Part shown: in pieces, positions 1 through 6,002 of the stretch | Layout: every line of letters starts with the position of its first letter | How positions within the stretch are numbered: position 1 is the stretch's first letter | Assembly (NCBI GenBank): GCA_902477615.1 | Contig: CABSHY010000021.1 | Span: 1 to 11,399, forward strand | DNA from: an uncultured Sutterella sp. | Lineage (GTDB): Bacteria; Pseudomonadota; Gammaproteobacteria; Burkholderiales; Burkholderiaceae_F | DNA length: 11,399 bases | Direction: 5' to 3' | Notes under the pieces: model-generated | Told to the model about the DNA's origin: nothing | Seen by the model: only the letters and a program-made list of their open reading frames with translations | The model's database searches: none | Translations under genes and position numbers: made by a program

Positions 1-1
1 G

Positions 2-346
2 GAAGAAGATTACAGTTTAAGTTACTACGATCGACATTTTTCGACTGAAAAGACGAGTCAGAAAACGAGTGTTATTTCGCCTTATTTTTTAGGTTCTTTT
101 ATCTTTGTTGAAACGTCGGATTTGACCGTGACCATGCCTAGAGAAACGGCGGAATTTGTGGCTGAAAGAAACCCCAATATTGCGATTCTTCCATTCCCTT
201 CAGCCAAACAAGGCTCAATTGTCACCTGTTTATTTTGGCACGATCGGGTTCACAATGATCCGGCAATGCAATGGGTTCGAAGTCAATTTAAATTGAATGC
301 TCAAACGGAGTCCGGCGCCCTTTATGAACAAAAAAATCGCTTTTAA
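2..346 (+). CDS. LysR-type transcriptional regulator, C-terminal part (5' truncated by window edge)
   Basis: This reading frame is open from the window edge (codon phase starts at base 2) to the TAA at 344-346, giving the last 114 residues of a protein. The pattern matches the end of the LysR substrate-binding domain: a Phe-rich strand near SFIFVETSDL, then TVTMPRETAEFVAER (helix), NIAILPFP, a TCLFWHDR strand and the closing HNDPAMQWVRSQF helix. LysR proteins typically have W-H-x-R followed by DPA-x-x-W-x-R at this point. The DNA-binding N-terminus lies outside the window, so its target cannot be read. It runs in the same direction as assT, with 134 nt between them, so it may regulate the sulfotransferase operon; that link is inference. 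An internal ATG at 134 or the TTG at 122 should not be taken as the start, because the homology-like pattern continues upstream of both. Confidence 0.82.
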   Translation, partial: EEDYSLSYYDRHFSTEKTSQKTSVISPYFLGSFIFVETSDLTVTMPRETAEFVAERNPNIAILPFPSAKQGSIVTCLFWHDRVHNDPAMQWVRSQFKLNAQTESGALYEQKNRF

Positions 347-434
347 AAAATGAAAGTTAATCTGACACTTTTTTATTATTTTTGATAGTTAATCCCCCTA
401 GGTCAATCGTCGGATTCCTCATAGACTTTTCTGA

Positions 435-450
435 GCAAATACCTATTTGC
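435..450. promoter_or_regulatory. Perfect 7+2+7 palindrome upstream of assT (possible operator)
   Basis: GCAAATA-CC-TATTTGC is a perfect dyad with 7-bp arms and a 2-bp centre. It lies about 30 bp before the assT start codon and just upstream of the GAGGA ribosome binding site (469-473). A short symmetric site here suits a DNA-binding dimer. As RNA, a 2-nt loop would be too tight, so a role in DNA binding is more likely than a hairpin. I could not identify a convincing -35/-10 pair in 347-434. Confidence 0.4.
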
Positions 451-480
451 ATCTCTCATTAAACTCTTGAGGATCTGATT

Positions 481-2295
481 ATGAATCTCAAATTTGCGAC
501 TTTAGCTGTCGCCATTCCTTTAGCTTTTTCTGTTTTACCGACAACTGTTCAAGCAGCTGGTGGTGCCTCCGGTCCCGTCGTTGCTTTTGCTGTCCAAGGA
601 CAGCTCGGTGAAATTGTGATGAATCCATACAAGATTGCACCCTTGACGGCCGTGATTCGAAATGGTGGTTATGTTATTGAAGATGCCTCTGTTCGTATTG
701 TGCCGAAGAAAGACGGTGCTGATCTTAAATACAATGTCAGCAAGCGCCAATTAATGACTCATGCGGGTATTCCTGTTTTTGGTTTGTACCCTGACTATGT
801 CAATACGGTTGAAGTGACCTATACCCGTAACTTCAACGGTAAAAAAGAAAAGATTTCTGAGTCCTATCAAATGTATGCACCTCCCGTGTATACGGCAACC
901 AATGGGATGAAGTCTCAAAAATCAACGATGTTTAAAACGAAGGTCAATGCCGTTGATCCTGCCTTTAAAGATCGTTTGTATTTAGTCAATAACTTAATGC
1001 AAAACTATGCAAAGGCCAGTCGTACGGTTTGGAATAACCCGATGGGCGGTGCTTTGCAATGGAACTTCTATCCGCAAAATGCCATTATCGATACGGCGGG
1101 TGAAGTACGTTGGTACATGAACGTTGAGTCCATTTACGATGCCGAAAGCGTCTATAACTCGGGCGTGATGATGGGCTTCCAACAAGACAACAATGGCAAT
1201 ATCTCTTGGGGCTTTGGTCAACGTTATGTGAAGTACGACTTGATGGGTCGCGAAATTTATAACCGTCGTTTACCCGCCTCTTACTCCGACTTCTCTCACT
1301 CCTTTGATAATGCTCAAAACGGTCATACGTTCTTGCGCGTGGCTTCCTCCGACTACCGTCGTCCTGATGGTAAGCGTGTTCATACGGTTCGTGACGTTAT
1401 CGTTGAATTGGACGAACAAGGGCAAGTGGCTGATGAATTCCGCTTGTGGGAAATCTTGGACCAATATCGTGACGATGTGTTAAAGACATTGGACCAAGGG
1501 GCTGTTTGTCTTAATATTGATGCTAGTAAGTCCGGTCAAACGCTTTCTGCTGAAGACTTGGCCAAGATGGATGCAAGTGATAACTTTGGTGACATCACGG
1601 GTTCCGGGGCCGGTCGTAACTGGGCTCACGTCAATTCCGTTGACTATGACCCGTCTGATGACTCCATCATCATTTCTTCTCGTCACCAATCGGCCATCAT
1701 CAAGATCGGTCGTGATAAGAAGGTGAAGTGGATTCTTTCTTCTCCGCAAGGTTGGAAGAAGGGTTGGGCTGAAAAGGTCTTGACGCCTGTGAATGCCAAG
1801 GGTAAGAAGATCAAGTGCGAAAGCAATAAGTGCGAAGAAGGGTTTGATTGGACCTGGACGCAACACACGGCCTTCCGTATTGATGAAAAATCCAATAAGG
1901 ATGTGATCTACATCACGGCTTTTGACAATGGTGACGGTCGTGGTATGGAACAACCCGCAATTCCTAGCATGAAGTACAGCCGTGCCGTTGTCTACAAGAT
2001 CGATCAAAAGAAGGGAACGGTTCAACAAGTTTGGCAATACGGTGAAGAACGTGGCAACGACTGGTATAGCCCTGTGACGTCCTTGACGAAGTACTACGCC
2101 GATAAGAATTCTGTCATGGTTTACTCCGCCACGGCCGGTATGGGCGCCAAGTTCTCCAACAACGTTGCTCCGCATCCGTTCATTGATGAATTCAAGTGGG
2201 GTGAAACGAAGCCTGCTGTTGAAATCCAATTGTTGGATACGATGGGCTACCAAGCCATGCCGATTAGCGCAGAAAAGGCCTTCAACACCAAGTAA
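481..2295 (+). CDS. assT: Periplasmic arylsulfate sulfotransferase AssT
   Basis: AssT transfers sulfate from one phenolic sulfate ester to another phenol, without PAPS, in the periplasm. The 604-residue product starts with a Sec signal peptide (about 1-26, ending VQAA). The catalytic residues known from the E. coli enzyme all have visible counterparts: His273 in DFSHSFD, His383 and Asn385 in NWAHVNSVDYD, Arg401 in SSRHQSAIIKI, and the transiently sulfated His462 in WTWTQHTAF. Cys446 and Cys451 sit in the loop before that histidine, where the family's structural disulfide lies; Cys343 is a third cysteine. The ATG at 481 follows GAGGA (469-473) at a good distance and gives a complete signal peptide. 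dsbL and dsbI follow on the same strand and would oxidise the disulfide. The length is normal and no frame damage is visible. Confidence 0.96.
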   Translation: MNLKFATLAVAIPLAFSVLPTTVQAAGGASGPVVAFAVQGQLGEIVMNPYKIAPLTAVIRNGGYVIEDASVRIVPKKDGADLKYNVSKRQLMTHAGIPVFGLYPDYVNTVEVTYTRNFNGKKEKISESYQMYAPPVYTATNGMKSQKSTMFKTKVNAVDPAFKDRLYLVNNLMQNYAKASRTVWNNPMGGALQWNFYPQNAIIDTAGEVRWYMNVESIYDAESVYNSGVMMGFQQDNNGNISWGFGQRYVKYDLMGREIYNRRLPASYSDFSHSFDNAQNGHTFLRVASSDYRRPDGKRVHTVRDVIVELDEQGQVADEFRLWEILDQYRDDVLKTLDQGAVCLNIDASKSGQTLSAEDLAKMDASDNFGDITGSGAGRNWAHVNSVDYDPSDDSIIISSRHQSAIIKIGRDKKVKWILSSPQGWKKGWAEKVLTPVNAKGKKIKCESNKCEEGFDWTWTQHTAFRIDEKSNKDVIYITAFDNGDGRGMEQPAIPSMKYSRAVVYKIDQKKGTVQQVWQYGEERGNDWYSPVTSLTKYYADKNSVMVYSATAGMGAKFSNNVAPHPFIDEFKWGETKPAVEIQLLDTMGYQAMPISAEKAFNTK

Positions 2296-2308
2296 CAACA
2301 TGAGAGAG

Positions 2309-2342
2309 GTGAGGGGGATTGATTCAATTCAGTCGTCCTCAC
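2309..2342 (+). repeat. Inverted repeat in the assT-dsbL gap (mRNA hairpin, not a full terminator)
   Basis: GTGAGG (2309-2314) pairs with CCTCAC (2337-2342), and the loop contains the small dyad TTGA-T-TCAA. No T-run follows, so it does not look like an intrinsic terminator. A hairpin between the first and second genes of an operon can protect the upstream message or limit read-through, which would fit high AssT and lower DsbL output (inference). The dsbL ribosome binding site AAGGA (2351-2355) lies just after it. Confidence 0.4.
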
Positions 2343-2364
2343 TAAACGATAAGGATATAAAACC

Positions 2365-3012
2365 ATGTTTAAAAAATTCTTAGTAACGGCTGCCGCTTTA
2401 ACGTGCTCCGCCATGGCTTTTGCCGCTCCCGTTGAAGGCACCGACTATATCGTGCTCGATAAGCCTATCCCTAACGCTCAAGGCACGTTTATCAAGGTCT
2501 ACTCCTACGACTGCCCCTTCTGCTATCGCTATGACAAGGGTGTCGTTCCCGTGATCAAACAAAAACTTGATAAAGAACTCAAGTTCTTGGACTATCACCT
2601 CCACACCAAGGGCAAGTACGGTAACGAAGGCGATGAAGTCTTGGCGACCCTTTGGGTTGAAGACGAAGCCGCCGGTCGCGATCCGGTCGCAGACGGCTCT
2701 ATGCATAAGAAAGCCAAGTTCGCCCTTTATAAGGCCTACCACGACCAAAAAGAACGTTGGGACGCAGGGGCCGACGCTTTCCTTAAGACCGCATTGGATG
2801 CTGCTGGTATGAGCCGCGCTGATTTTGACGCTAAGAAGCAAGACCCGAAGGTCCAAGCTTTGGTTAAGGCCTGGAAGGACAGTACCTATGATGTTGCCAA
2901 GATCCAAGGTGTTCCTGCTTTTGTTGTGAACGGTAAGTACCTTTTGAAGACCGCTGCGATTCGCTCGATTGATAGCATGGTCGAGAACGTCCGTGAACTT
3001 TCCAAGAAGTAA
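2365..3012 (+). CDS. dsbL: DsbA-family thiol:disulfide oxidase dedicated to AssT (DsbL)
   Basis: The 215-residue product has a Sec signal peptide (about 1-20, ending AMAFA) and a DsbA-type thioredoxin fold. The redox site is Cys50-Pro-Phe-Cys53, the CPFC form characteristic of DsbL rather than the CPHC of general DsbA. The cis-proline loop is GVPAF, with Pro184, and is followed by VVNGKYLL. The helical insertion between about residues 75 and 170 is rich in Lys, Asp and Glu. DsbL is a strongly oxidising periplasmic enzyme that introduces the disulfide into AssT and is itself reoxidised by DsbI. Its position between assT and dsbI supports that specific role. The ATG at 2365 has AAGGA at 2351-2355 and yields the full signal peptide. 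General DsbA is the alternative name, but CPFC and the neighbours favour DsbL. Confidence 0.93.
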   Translation: MFKKFLVTAAALTCSAMAFAAPVEGTDYIVLDKPIPNAQGTFIKVYSYDCPFCYRYDKGVVPVIKQKLDKELKFLDYHLHTKGKYGNEGDEVLATLWVEDEAAGRDPVADGSMHKKAKFALYKAYHDQKERWDAGADAFLKTALDAAGMSRADFDAKKQDPKVQALVKAWKDSTYDVAKIQGVPAFVVNGKYLLKTAAIRSIDSMVENVRELSKK

Positions 3013-3024
3013 TCCGAGGCTCGA

Positions 3025-3693
3025 ATGAAAGGCTTTTTTAAAGATTTCAAAACCGAGCCGATGAACACATTGGCTCGGTGGCAAGACACGCGAGAACCGT
3101 GGTTACTCTTTGCGATTACCTCTGTTCTTTTGGTGTTGATTGCCCACTACGTGTTCCAAGACTGGATGCACATGTTGCCTTGTGAGCAATGTGTCTATAT
3201 CCGTTACGGCAATTTGGTGATGGCCTTGGGTGCGTTCATTGTGGCCATTAAACCGCAATGGATTTGGGGCAAGATTGCCGGCGTGGGTATCTTCCTCTAC
3301 GGTTTGATTTACACGATGCTTTGCTCGTGGAAATTGATCAAGATTCACGATGCAGTGCACTCGGACGATCCGATGGCAATGTTCGGTCTTCAAGGTTGCT
3401 CAACGGATGCGAAGTACCACTTTGGTCTTCCGTTAGACAAGTGGGCGCCGGACTGGTTTAAGCCCACGGGTGACTGCGGTTACGATGCACCAGTCGTAGC
3501 ACCCGGCGTGGAATTATCCGACCTTGAACGCTGGTTCATTGAACTTTATCAATCCACGGATGGTTGGTACTTGATTCCGCAATGGAAGTTCATGGACATG
3601 GCTGAGTGCTGCATGTTGGCTTGTGTGTGCTATGCCATTTTATTGATTGCTCTTTTGTGGGCTTGGGTGCGACGTGACTATTTGACAAAATAA
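3025..3693 (+). CDS. dsbI: Inner-membrane disulfide oxidoreductase DsbI (DsbB family)
   Basis: This is a 222-residue membrane protein with about four to five hydrophobic segments (about 26-45, 60-78, 82-101 and 195-215). It carries the two periplasmic cysteine pairs of the DsbB/DsbI family: Cys53 and Cys56 in MLPCEQCVYIRYG, and Cys125 and Cys151 in GLQGCSTD and PTGDCGYDAP. It takes electrons from DsbL and passes them to quinone. The long loop with CSTD...KWAPDWFKPTGDCGYDAP is the DsbI type rather than classical DsbB. The ATG at 3025 is preferred over that at 3061: GAGG lies at 3016-3019, and the extra N-terminal stretch up to TLARWQ matches the usual DsbI length. It starts 12 nt after dsbL stops, so the two are very likely cotranscribed. 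A terminator follows the gene. Confidence 0.95.
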   Translation: MKGFFKDFKTEPMNTLARWQDTREPWLLFAITSVLLVLIAHYVFQDWMHMLPCEQCVYIRYGNLVMALGAFIVAIKPQWIWGKIAGVGIFLYGLIYTMLCSWKLIKIHDAVHSDDPMAMFGLQGCSTDAKYHFGLPLDKWAPDWFKPTGDCGYDAPVVAPGVELSDLERWFIELYQSTDGWYLIPQWKFMDMAECCMLACVCYAILLIALLWAWVRRDYLTK

Positions 3694-3711
3694 ATGGATG
3701 GAAGTCTAGAA

Positions 3712-3742
3712 GGAGGTTCTTAGTTTAGGAGCCTCTTTTTTT
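3712..3742 (+). terminator. Rho-independent terminator of assT-dsbL-dsbI
   Basis: The stem is GAGGTTC (3713-3719) with GAGCCTC (3729-3735), 7 bp including one G-T wobble, with a 9-nt loop. Seven T residues follow at 3736-3742. It lies 19 nt after the dsbI stop codon. Confidence 0.85.
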
Positions 3743-3782
3743 GCAGCCTTCATGCTTTGTTTATTCTTTAAAAGTTGCTAAC

Positions 3783-3837
3783 TGTCTTTAAGAATGTATT
3801 AATTGTCATTAAGTGTGAGAAAATGCCATTAGGTGAA
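3783..3837 (+). repeat. Three imperfect direct repeats spaced two helical turns apart
   Basis: Units begin at 3783 (TGTCTTTAAGAATG), 3804 (TGTCATTAAGTGTG) and 3824 (TGCCATTAGGTGAA), i.e. 21 and 20 bp apart. They lie upstream of a possible -10 element TATGAT (3864-3869), for which I find no good -35 partner. Sites on one face of the helix upstream of a weak promoter would fit an activator (inference). A perfect inverted repeat CGCTTT-TC-AAAGCG follows at 3882-3895. Confidence 0.3.
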
Positions 3838-3970
3838 AAATGTTTGATTTAAGCAATATCGCCTATGATTCTTAAACTTGGCGCTTTTCAAAGCGAGAAA
3901 ATTTGATAATCTAAAAAAACGCCTCATCGAGAGGTCTTCATTTTCTTTCTTAGACAAAGGATTGTCATTG

Positions 3971-4072
3971 ATGCAAAACGCATTCACCATTTCGCAAAAA
4001 ACGTCGCTTCATGTAAGCGCGACGGCTTTTGCTATGGAAATGCGAATGTGTCACATGATGATGGTGCTCTAA
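3971..4072 (+). CDS. Methionine-rich leader peptide of the metNIQ attenuator (33 aa)
   Basis: This short ORF has a good ribosome binding site, AAAGGA (3956-3961), nine bases before its ATG. The first 21 residues are unremarkable. The end reads MEMRMCHMMMVL then TAA: six ATG codons among the last twelve, three of them consecutive (4055-4063). The stop codon at 4070-4072 is immediately followed by competing hairpins and a strong terminator, and the next gene is the methionine transporter metN. Clustered codons for the transported amino acid just before an attenuator are the hallmark of leader peptides such as those of trp, his and thr operons. The frame is also open upstream to 3878 (TTG), but no ribosome binding site supports a longer form. 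The peptide itself probably has no function; translation speed through it would be the signal. Whether it is translated is inferred. Confidence 0.72.
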   Translation: MQNAFTISQKTSLHVSATAFAMEMRMCHMMMVL

Positions 4073-4142
4073 GACCTTCGGAGCACCCTTGCTCCGCTAG
4101 AAATCATCACTTGGAAGGTCCTAATCAAGTGATGATTTTTTT
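4055..4142 (+). promoter_or_regulatory. Candidate methionine-responsive transcription attenuator for metNIQ
   Basis: Competing pairings follow the Met codons. Hairpin A: GGTGCTC (4063-4069) with GAGCACC (4081-4087). Hairpin B: CGGAGC (4079-4084) with GCTCCG (4091-4096), which shares bases with A. Long-range pairing C: GACCTTC (4073-4079) with GAAGGTC (4114-4120), the latter lying in the terminator loop. A also holds the 5' half of C in its loop. A classical reading: a ribosome stalled on ATG codons blocks A and allows B plus C, which hinders the terminator. A ribosome reaching the stop codon covers 4073-4084 and lets the terminator form. With no translation, A forms and termination is again favoured. 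TGATGAT within the Met codons (4056-4062) can also pair with ATCATCA (4103-4109) in the terminator 5' arm, but this may be chance. The pairings are visible; the mechanism is inferred. Confidence 0.65.
4101..4142 (+). terminator. Intrinsic terminator inside the metNIQ leader
   Basis: The perfect 13-bp stem is formed by 4101-4113 and 4126-4138 (core ATCATCACTTG with CAAGTGATGAT). The loop is 12 nt and the T-run covers 4136-4142. It is the strongest hairpin in the window, yet it lies 127 nt before metN, well after the dsbI terminator. Its job is therefore to stop leader transcripts rather than to end a gene. Confidence 0.88.
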
Positions 4143-4181
4143 ATCTCCCCAATAAACAATTCATCGATTTTTAACTGCAAA

Positions 4182-4265
4182 GAATGCTGGCATGGAGTCA
4201 TTGCATTCGAAATCTGGAAATGCACCCAAATTGGGTTAACAGATCGGCAGAGAAAGGGATGCAAT
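4182..4265 (+). promoter_or_regulatory. Competing pairings that can mask the metN Shine-Dalgarno sequence
   Basis: The segment 4200-4208 (ATTGCATTC) has three mutually exclusive partners. The first is GAATGC at 4182-4187. The second is AATGCA at 4219-4224. The third is GGATGCAAT at 4257-4265 (9 bp with one wobble), which covers the last two G of the metN Shine-Dalgarno AAAGGG (4253-4258). A separate 13-nt dyad, ACCCAA-A-TTGGGT, lies at 4224-4236. This could be a second, translational layer of control. I recognise no known riboswitch class in it. Confidence 0.32.
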
Positions 4266-4269
4266 CATC

Positions 4270-5298
4270 ATGATTAAATTAGAAAATATCGTTAAAGAAT
4301 TTGATGTTGAGCACCAGTGTGTGCGAGCCGTCAATGACGTTTCTTTGCACATTCGCAAGGGCGAAATTTACGGCATTATCGGTTTTTCCGGCGCCGGTAA
4401 ATCCACACTCGTGCGATGCATTAATTTGCTGGAAAGACCGACATCAGGCGAAGTGATTTTGGATGGCACAGAACTCACGAAACTTCCCGCCCATGCCCTT
4501 CGCCAAGTACGTCAACAGATCGGAATGATCTTTCAACACTTCAATCTCATGCCTTCCCGAACGGTGTTTGAAAACATCGAACTTCCTTTAAAACTCACGT
4601 CGCTTAATGCTCAAGAACGCGCTCAAAAAGTTCTTAACTTGTTGCAGTTAGTGGGTTTGTCTGACAAACGCGATGTGTATCCGTCACAACTCTCGGGCGG
4701 TCAAAAGCAACGCGTGGCCATTGCCAGAGCGCTTGCTAATGACCCGAAGGTGCTTTTGTGTGATGAAGCGACGAGTGCATTGGATCCGCAAACCACACAA
4801 TCCATTTTGGGGTTATTAAAGGAAGTCAATCGCAAGTTGGGTCTGACGCTTGTCATCATCACGCACCAAATGTCCGTGATCAAAGAGATTTGTGATCGGG
4901 TGGCGGTGATGCAAACCGGTGAAGTCGTTGAGGAAGGAACGGTCATGGATGTCTTTAGTCACCCGCAGGCACCGATTACGAAAAGCTTTATCGAAACGGC
5001 GAGCAACATGGGGACGTTTTTCGAGTTGTTAGAAACTCCCGGGGCGATTCCAGGACTTGAAGAAGACAGCACGGTTTGGCTTTTGACTTACCGAGGCCGC
5101 GTGGCAGGCGAATCGCTCATGACGGAACTCTATAAACGCTTTGGGGTCGAAGCCAACATTGTTTACGGCAACATCGATTTCTTAAAAGGTGAGACGCTTG
5201 GCAAATTGGGCGTCGGTATCAAGGGTTCATTGGACAACATTGAAAGTGCACGTCAATTTCTTTTGGCAAACGGCGTGACGGTGGAGGTTTTGAAATGA
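4270..5298 (+). CDS. metN: Methionine ABC importer, ATP-binding subunit MetN
   Basis: MetN powers uptake of methionine (L- and D-forms in known systems) through MetI. The 342-residue protein has every ABC ATPase motif: Walker A GFSGAGKST (38-46), Q-loop Gln89 in MIFQHFN, signature LSGGQKQR (141-148), Walker B VLLCDE (161-166) followed by the D-loop SALD, and switch His199 in ITHQ. The C-terminal portion, from about residue 265, is an NIL domain, which binds methionine in the E. coli protein and inhibits transport when methionine is plentiful inside the cell. Its end overlaps the metI start by four bases (ATGA, 5295-5298), showing translational coupling. The ATG at 4270 follows AAAGGG (4253-4258). 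Expression is probably set by the Met-codon leader upstream, so the operon would have both gene-level and activity-level feedback. Confidence 0.96.
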   Translation: MIKLENIVKEFDVEHQCVRAVNDVSLHIRKGEIYGIIGFSGAGKSTLVRCINLLERPTSGEVILDGTELTKLPAHALRQVRQQIGMIFQHFNLMPSRTVFENIELPLKLTSLNAQERAQKVLNLLQLVGLSDKRDVYPSQLSGGQKQRVAIARALANDPKVLLCDEATSALDPQTTQSILGLLKEVNRKLGLTLVIITHQMSVIKEICDRVAVMQTGEVVEEGTVMDVFSHPQAPITKSFIETASNMGTFFELLETPGAIPGLEEDSTVWLLTYRGRVAGESLMTELYKRFGVEANIVYGNIDFLKGETLGKLGVGIKGSLDNIESARQFLLANGVTVEVLK

Positions 5299-5974
5299 CT
5301 TCGTTTCTCTATACAGTTTTCCCGAATTTAGAACGTTTGGCACCGGAACTTTGGGAGTGCTTGGGTCAGACCTTCACGATGGTGGCGGTCTCCGGCACTT
5401 TGGCTTGGGTCATCGGGATTGCGATCGGTGTTTTATTGGTTGTCACGCGCCCTGGTGCCATTTGTGAAAACCGTTGGGTGTTTACGTTCTTTGATCGCTC
5501 GATCGACATTATCCGCTCCATCCCTTTCATTATTTTGATCGTTCTTTTGATTCCGCTTTCTCGCTTACTCGTTGGGACGGGGTCGGGGTGACGGGTTCCT
5601 TTGTGGCCTTGGTTTTTGGTACGGTGCCCTTTTTTGTCCGACAAGTGGAATCGGTCTTATCGGACTTGGAATACGGTCTCATTGAAGCCAGTCTTGCCAT
5701 GGGCTTTTCACCGTTACAAATCATCTTTGGTGTGTACCTCAAAGAAAGCATTGCAGGTATCACGCGCGTCACGATGATTACCTTTGTGTCCTTCATCGGC
5801 ATTACGGCGATTGCCGGTGCGATCGGCGCTGGCGGTATCGGGGACTTCGCGATTCGTTACGGCTACCAAATGGGCTATCGCGACATGATTTGGTTAACCG
5901 TTCTCATCATTCTTGCCATCATCAGTGCCTTCCAATTCGCAGGCCAATGGGTGATTCGCAAAAACCAACACTAA
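5295..5974 (+). pseudogene. metI: Methionine ABC importer permease MetI, split by a one-base frameshift
   Basis: Two overlapping frames together encode one MetI permease. The first (5295-5591, 98 codons) carries the N-terminus, with two hydrophobic segments and RSIPFIILIVLLIP, and ends LVGTGSG then TGA. The second (5588-5974, nominal GTG start) resumes with TGSFVALVFGTVPFFVRQVE and includes the EAA coupling loop (EASLAMGFSPLQI) and the last membrane segments. Aligned with E. coli MetI as I remember it, the spacing from the GT pair to PF is 16 residues if the frames are joined by adding one G at 5585-5588. The joined protein would be about 226 residues, a normal length. Each half alone lacks essential membrane segments. 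Possible explanations are a sequencing or assembly error, a true inactivating deletion, or -1 ribosomal slippage at GGG before the stop codon. Family identity is certain; the status of the gene is not. Confidence 0.85.
5574..5595 (+). other. G-rich frameshift site in metI (G-run array, stop TGA-C)
   Basis: Four G-runs lie at 5574-5576, 5579-5582, 5585-5588 and 5593-5595, separated by AC, TC and TGAC. This satisfies the usual G-quadruplex pattern (four runs of three or more, short loops). The last codon before the break is GGG at 5586-5588, and the same codon GGG is available one base back at 5585-5587. The stop is TGA followed by C, a poor termination context in bacteria. A -1 slip here gives GTG ACG and restores the metI frame. 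Confidence 0.6.
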
Positions 5975-6002
5975 TTTCATAAAACGTCAAGGAGTATTAA
6001 TT

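Noticed and set aside
1480..2301. Minus-strand ORF of 273 codons opposite assT
   Set aside because: It lies entirely opposite a well-supported gene, shows no family pattern and arises from the codon bias of assT.
2398..3084. Minus-strand ORF of 228 codons opposite dsbL
   Set aside because: It is a shadow of dsbL and the dsbI start, with no recognisable domain and no independent context.
4259..4273. Mini-ORF ATG CAA TCA TCA TGA overlapping the metN start
   Set aside because: Too close to the shared Shine-Dalgarno sequence and only four codons; the overlap is likely chance.
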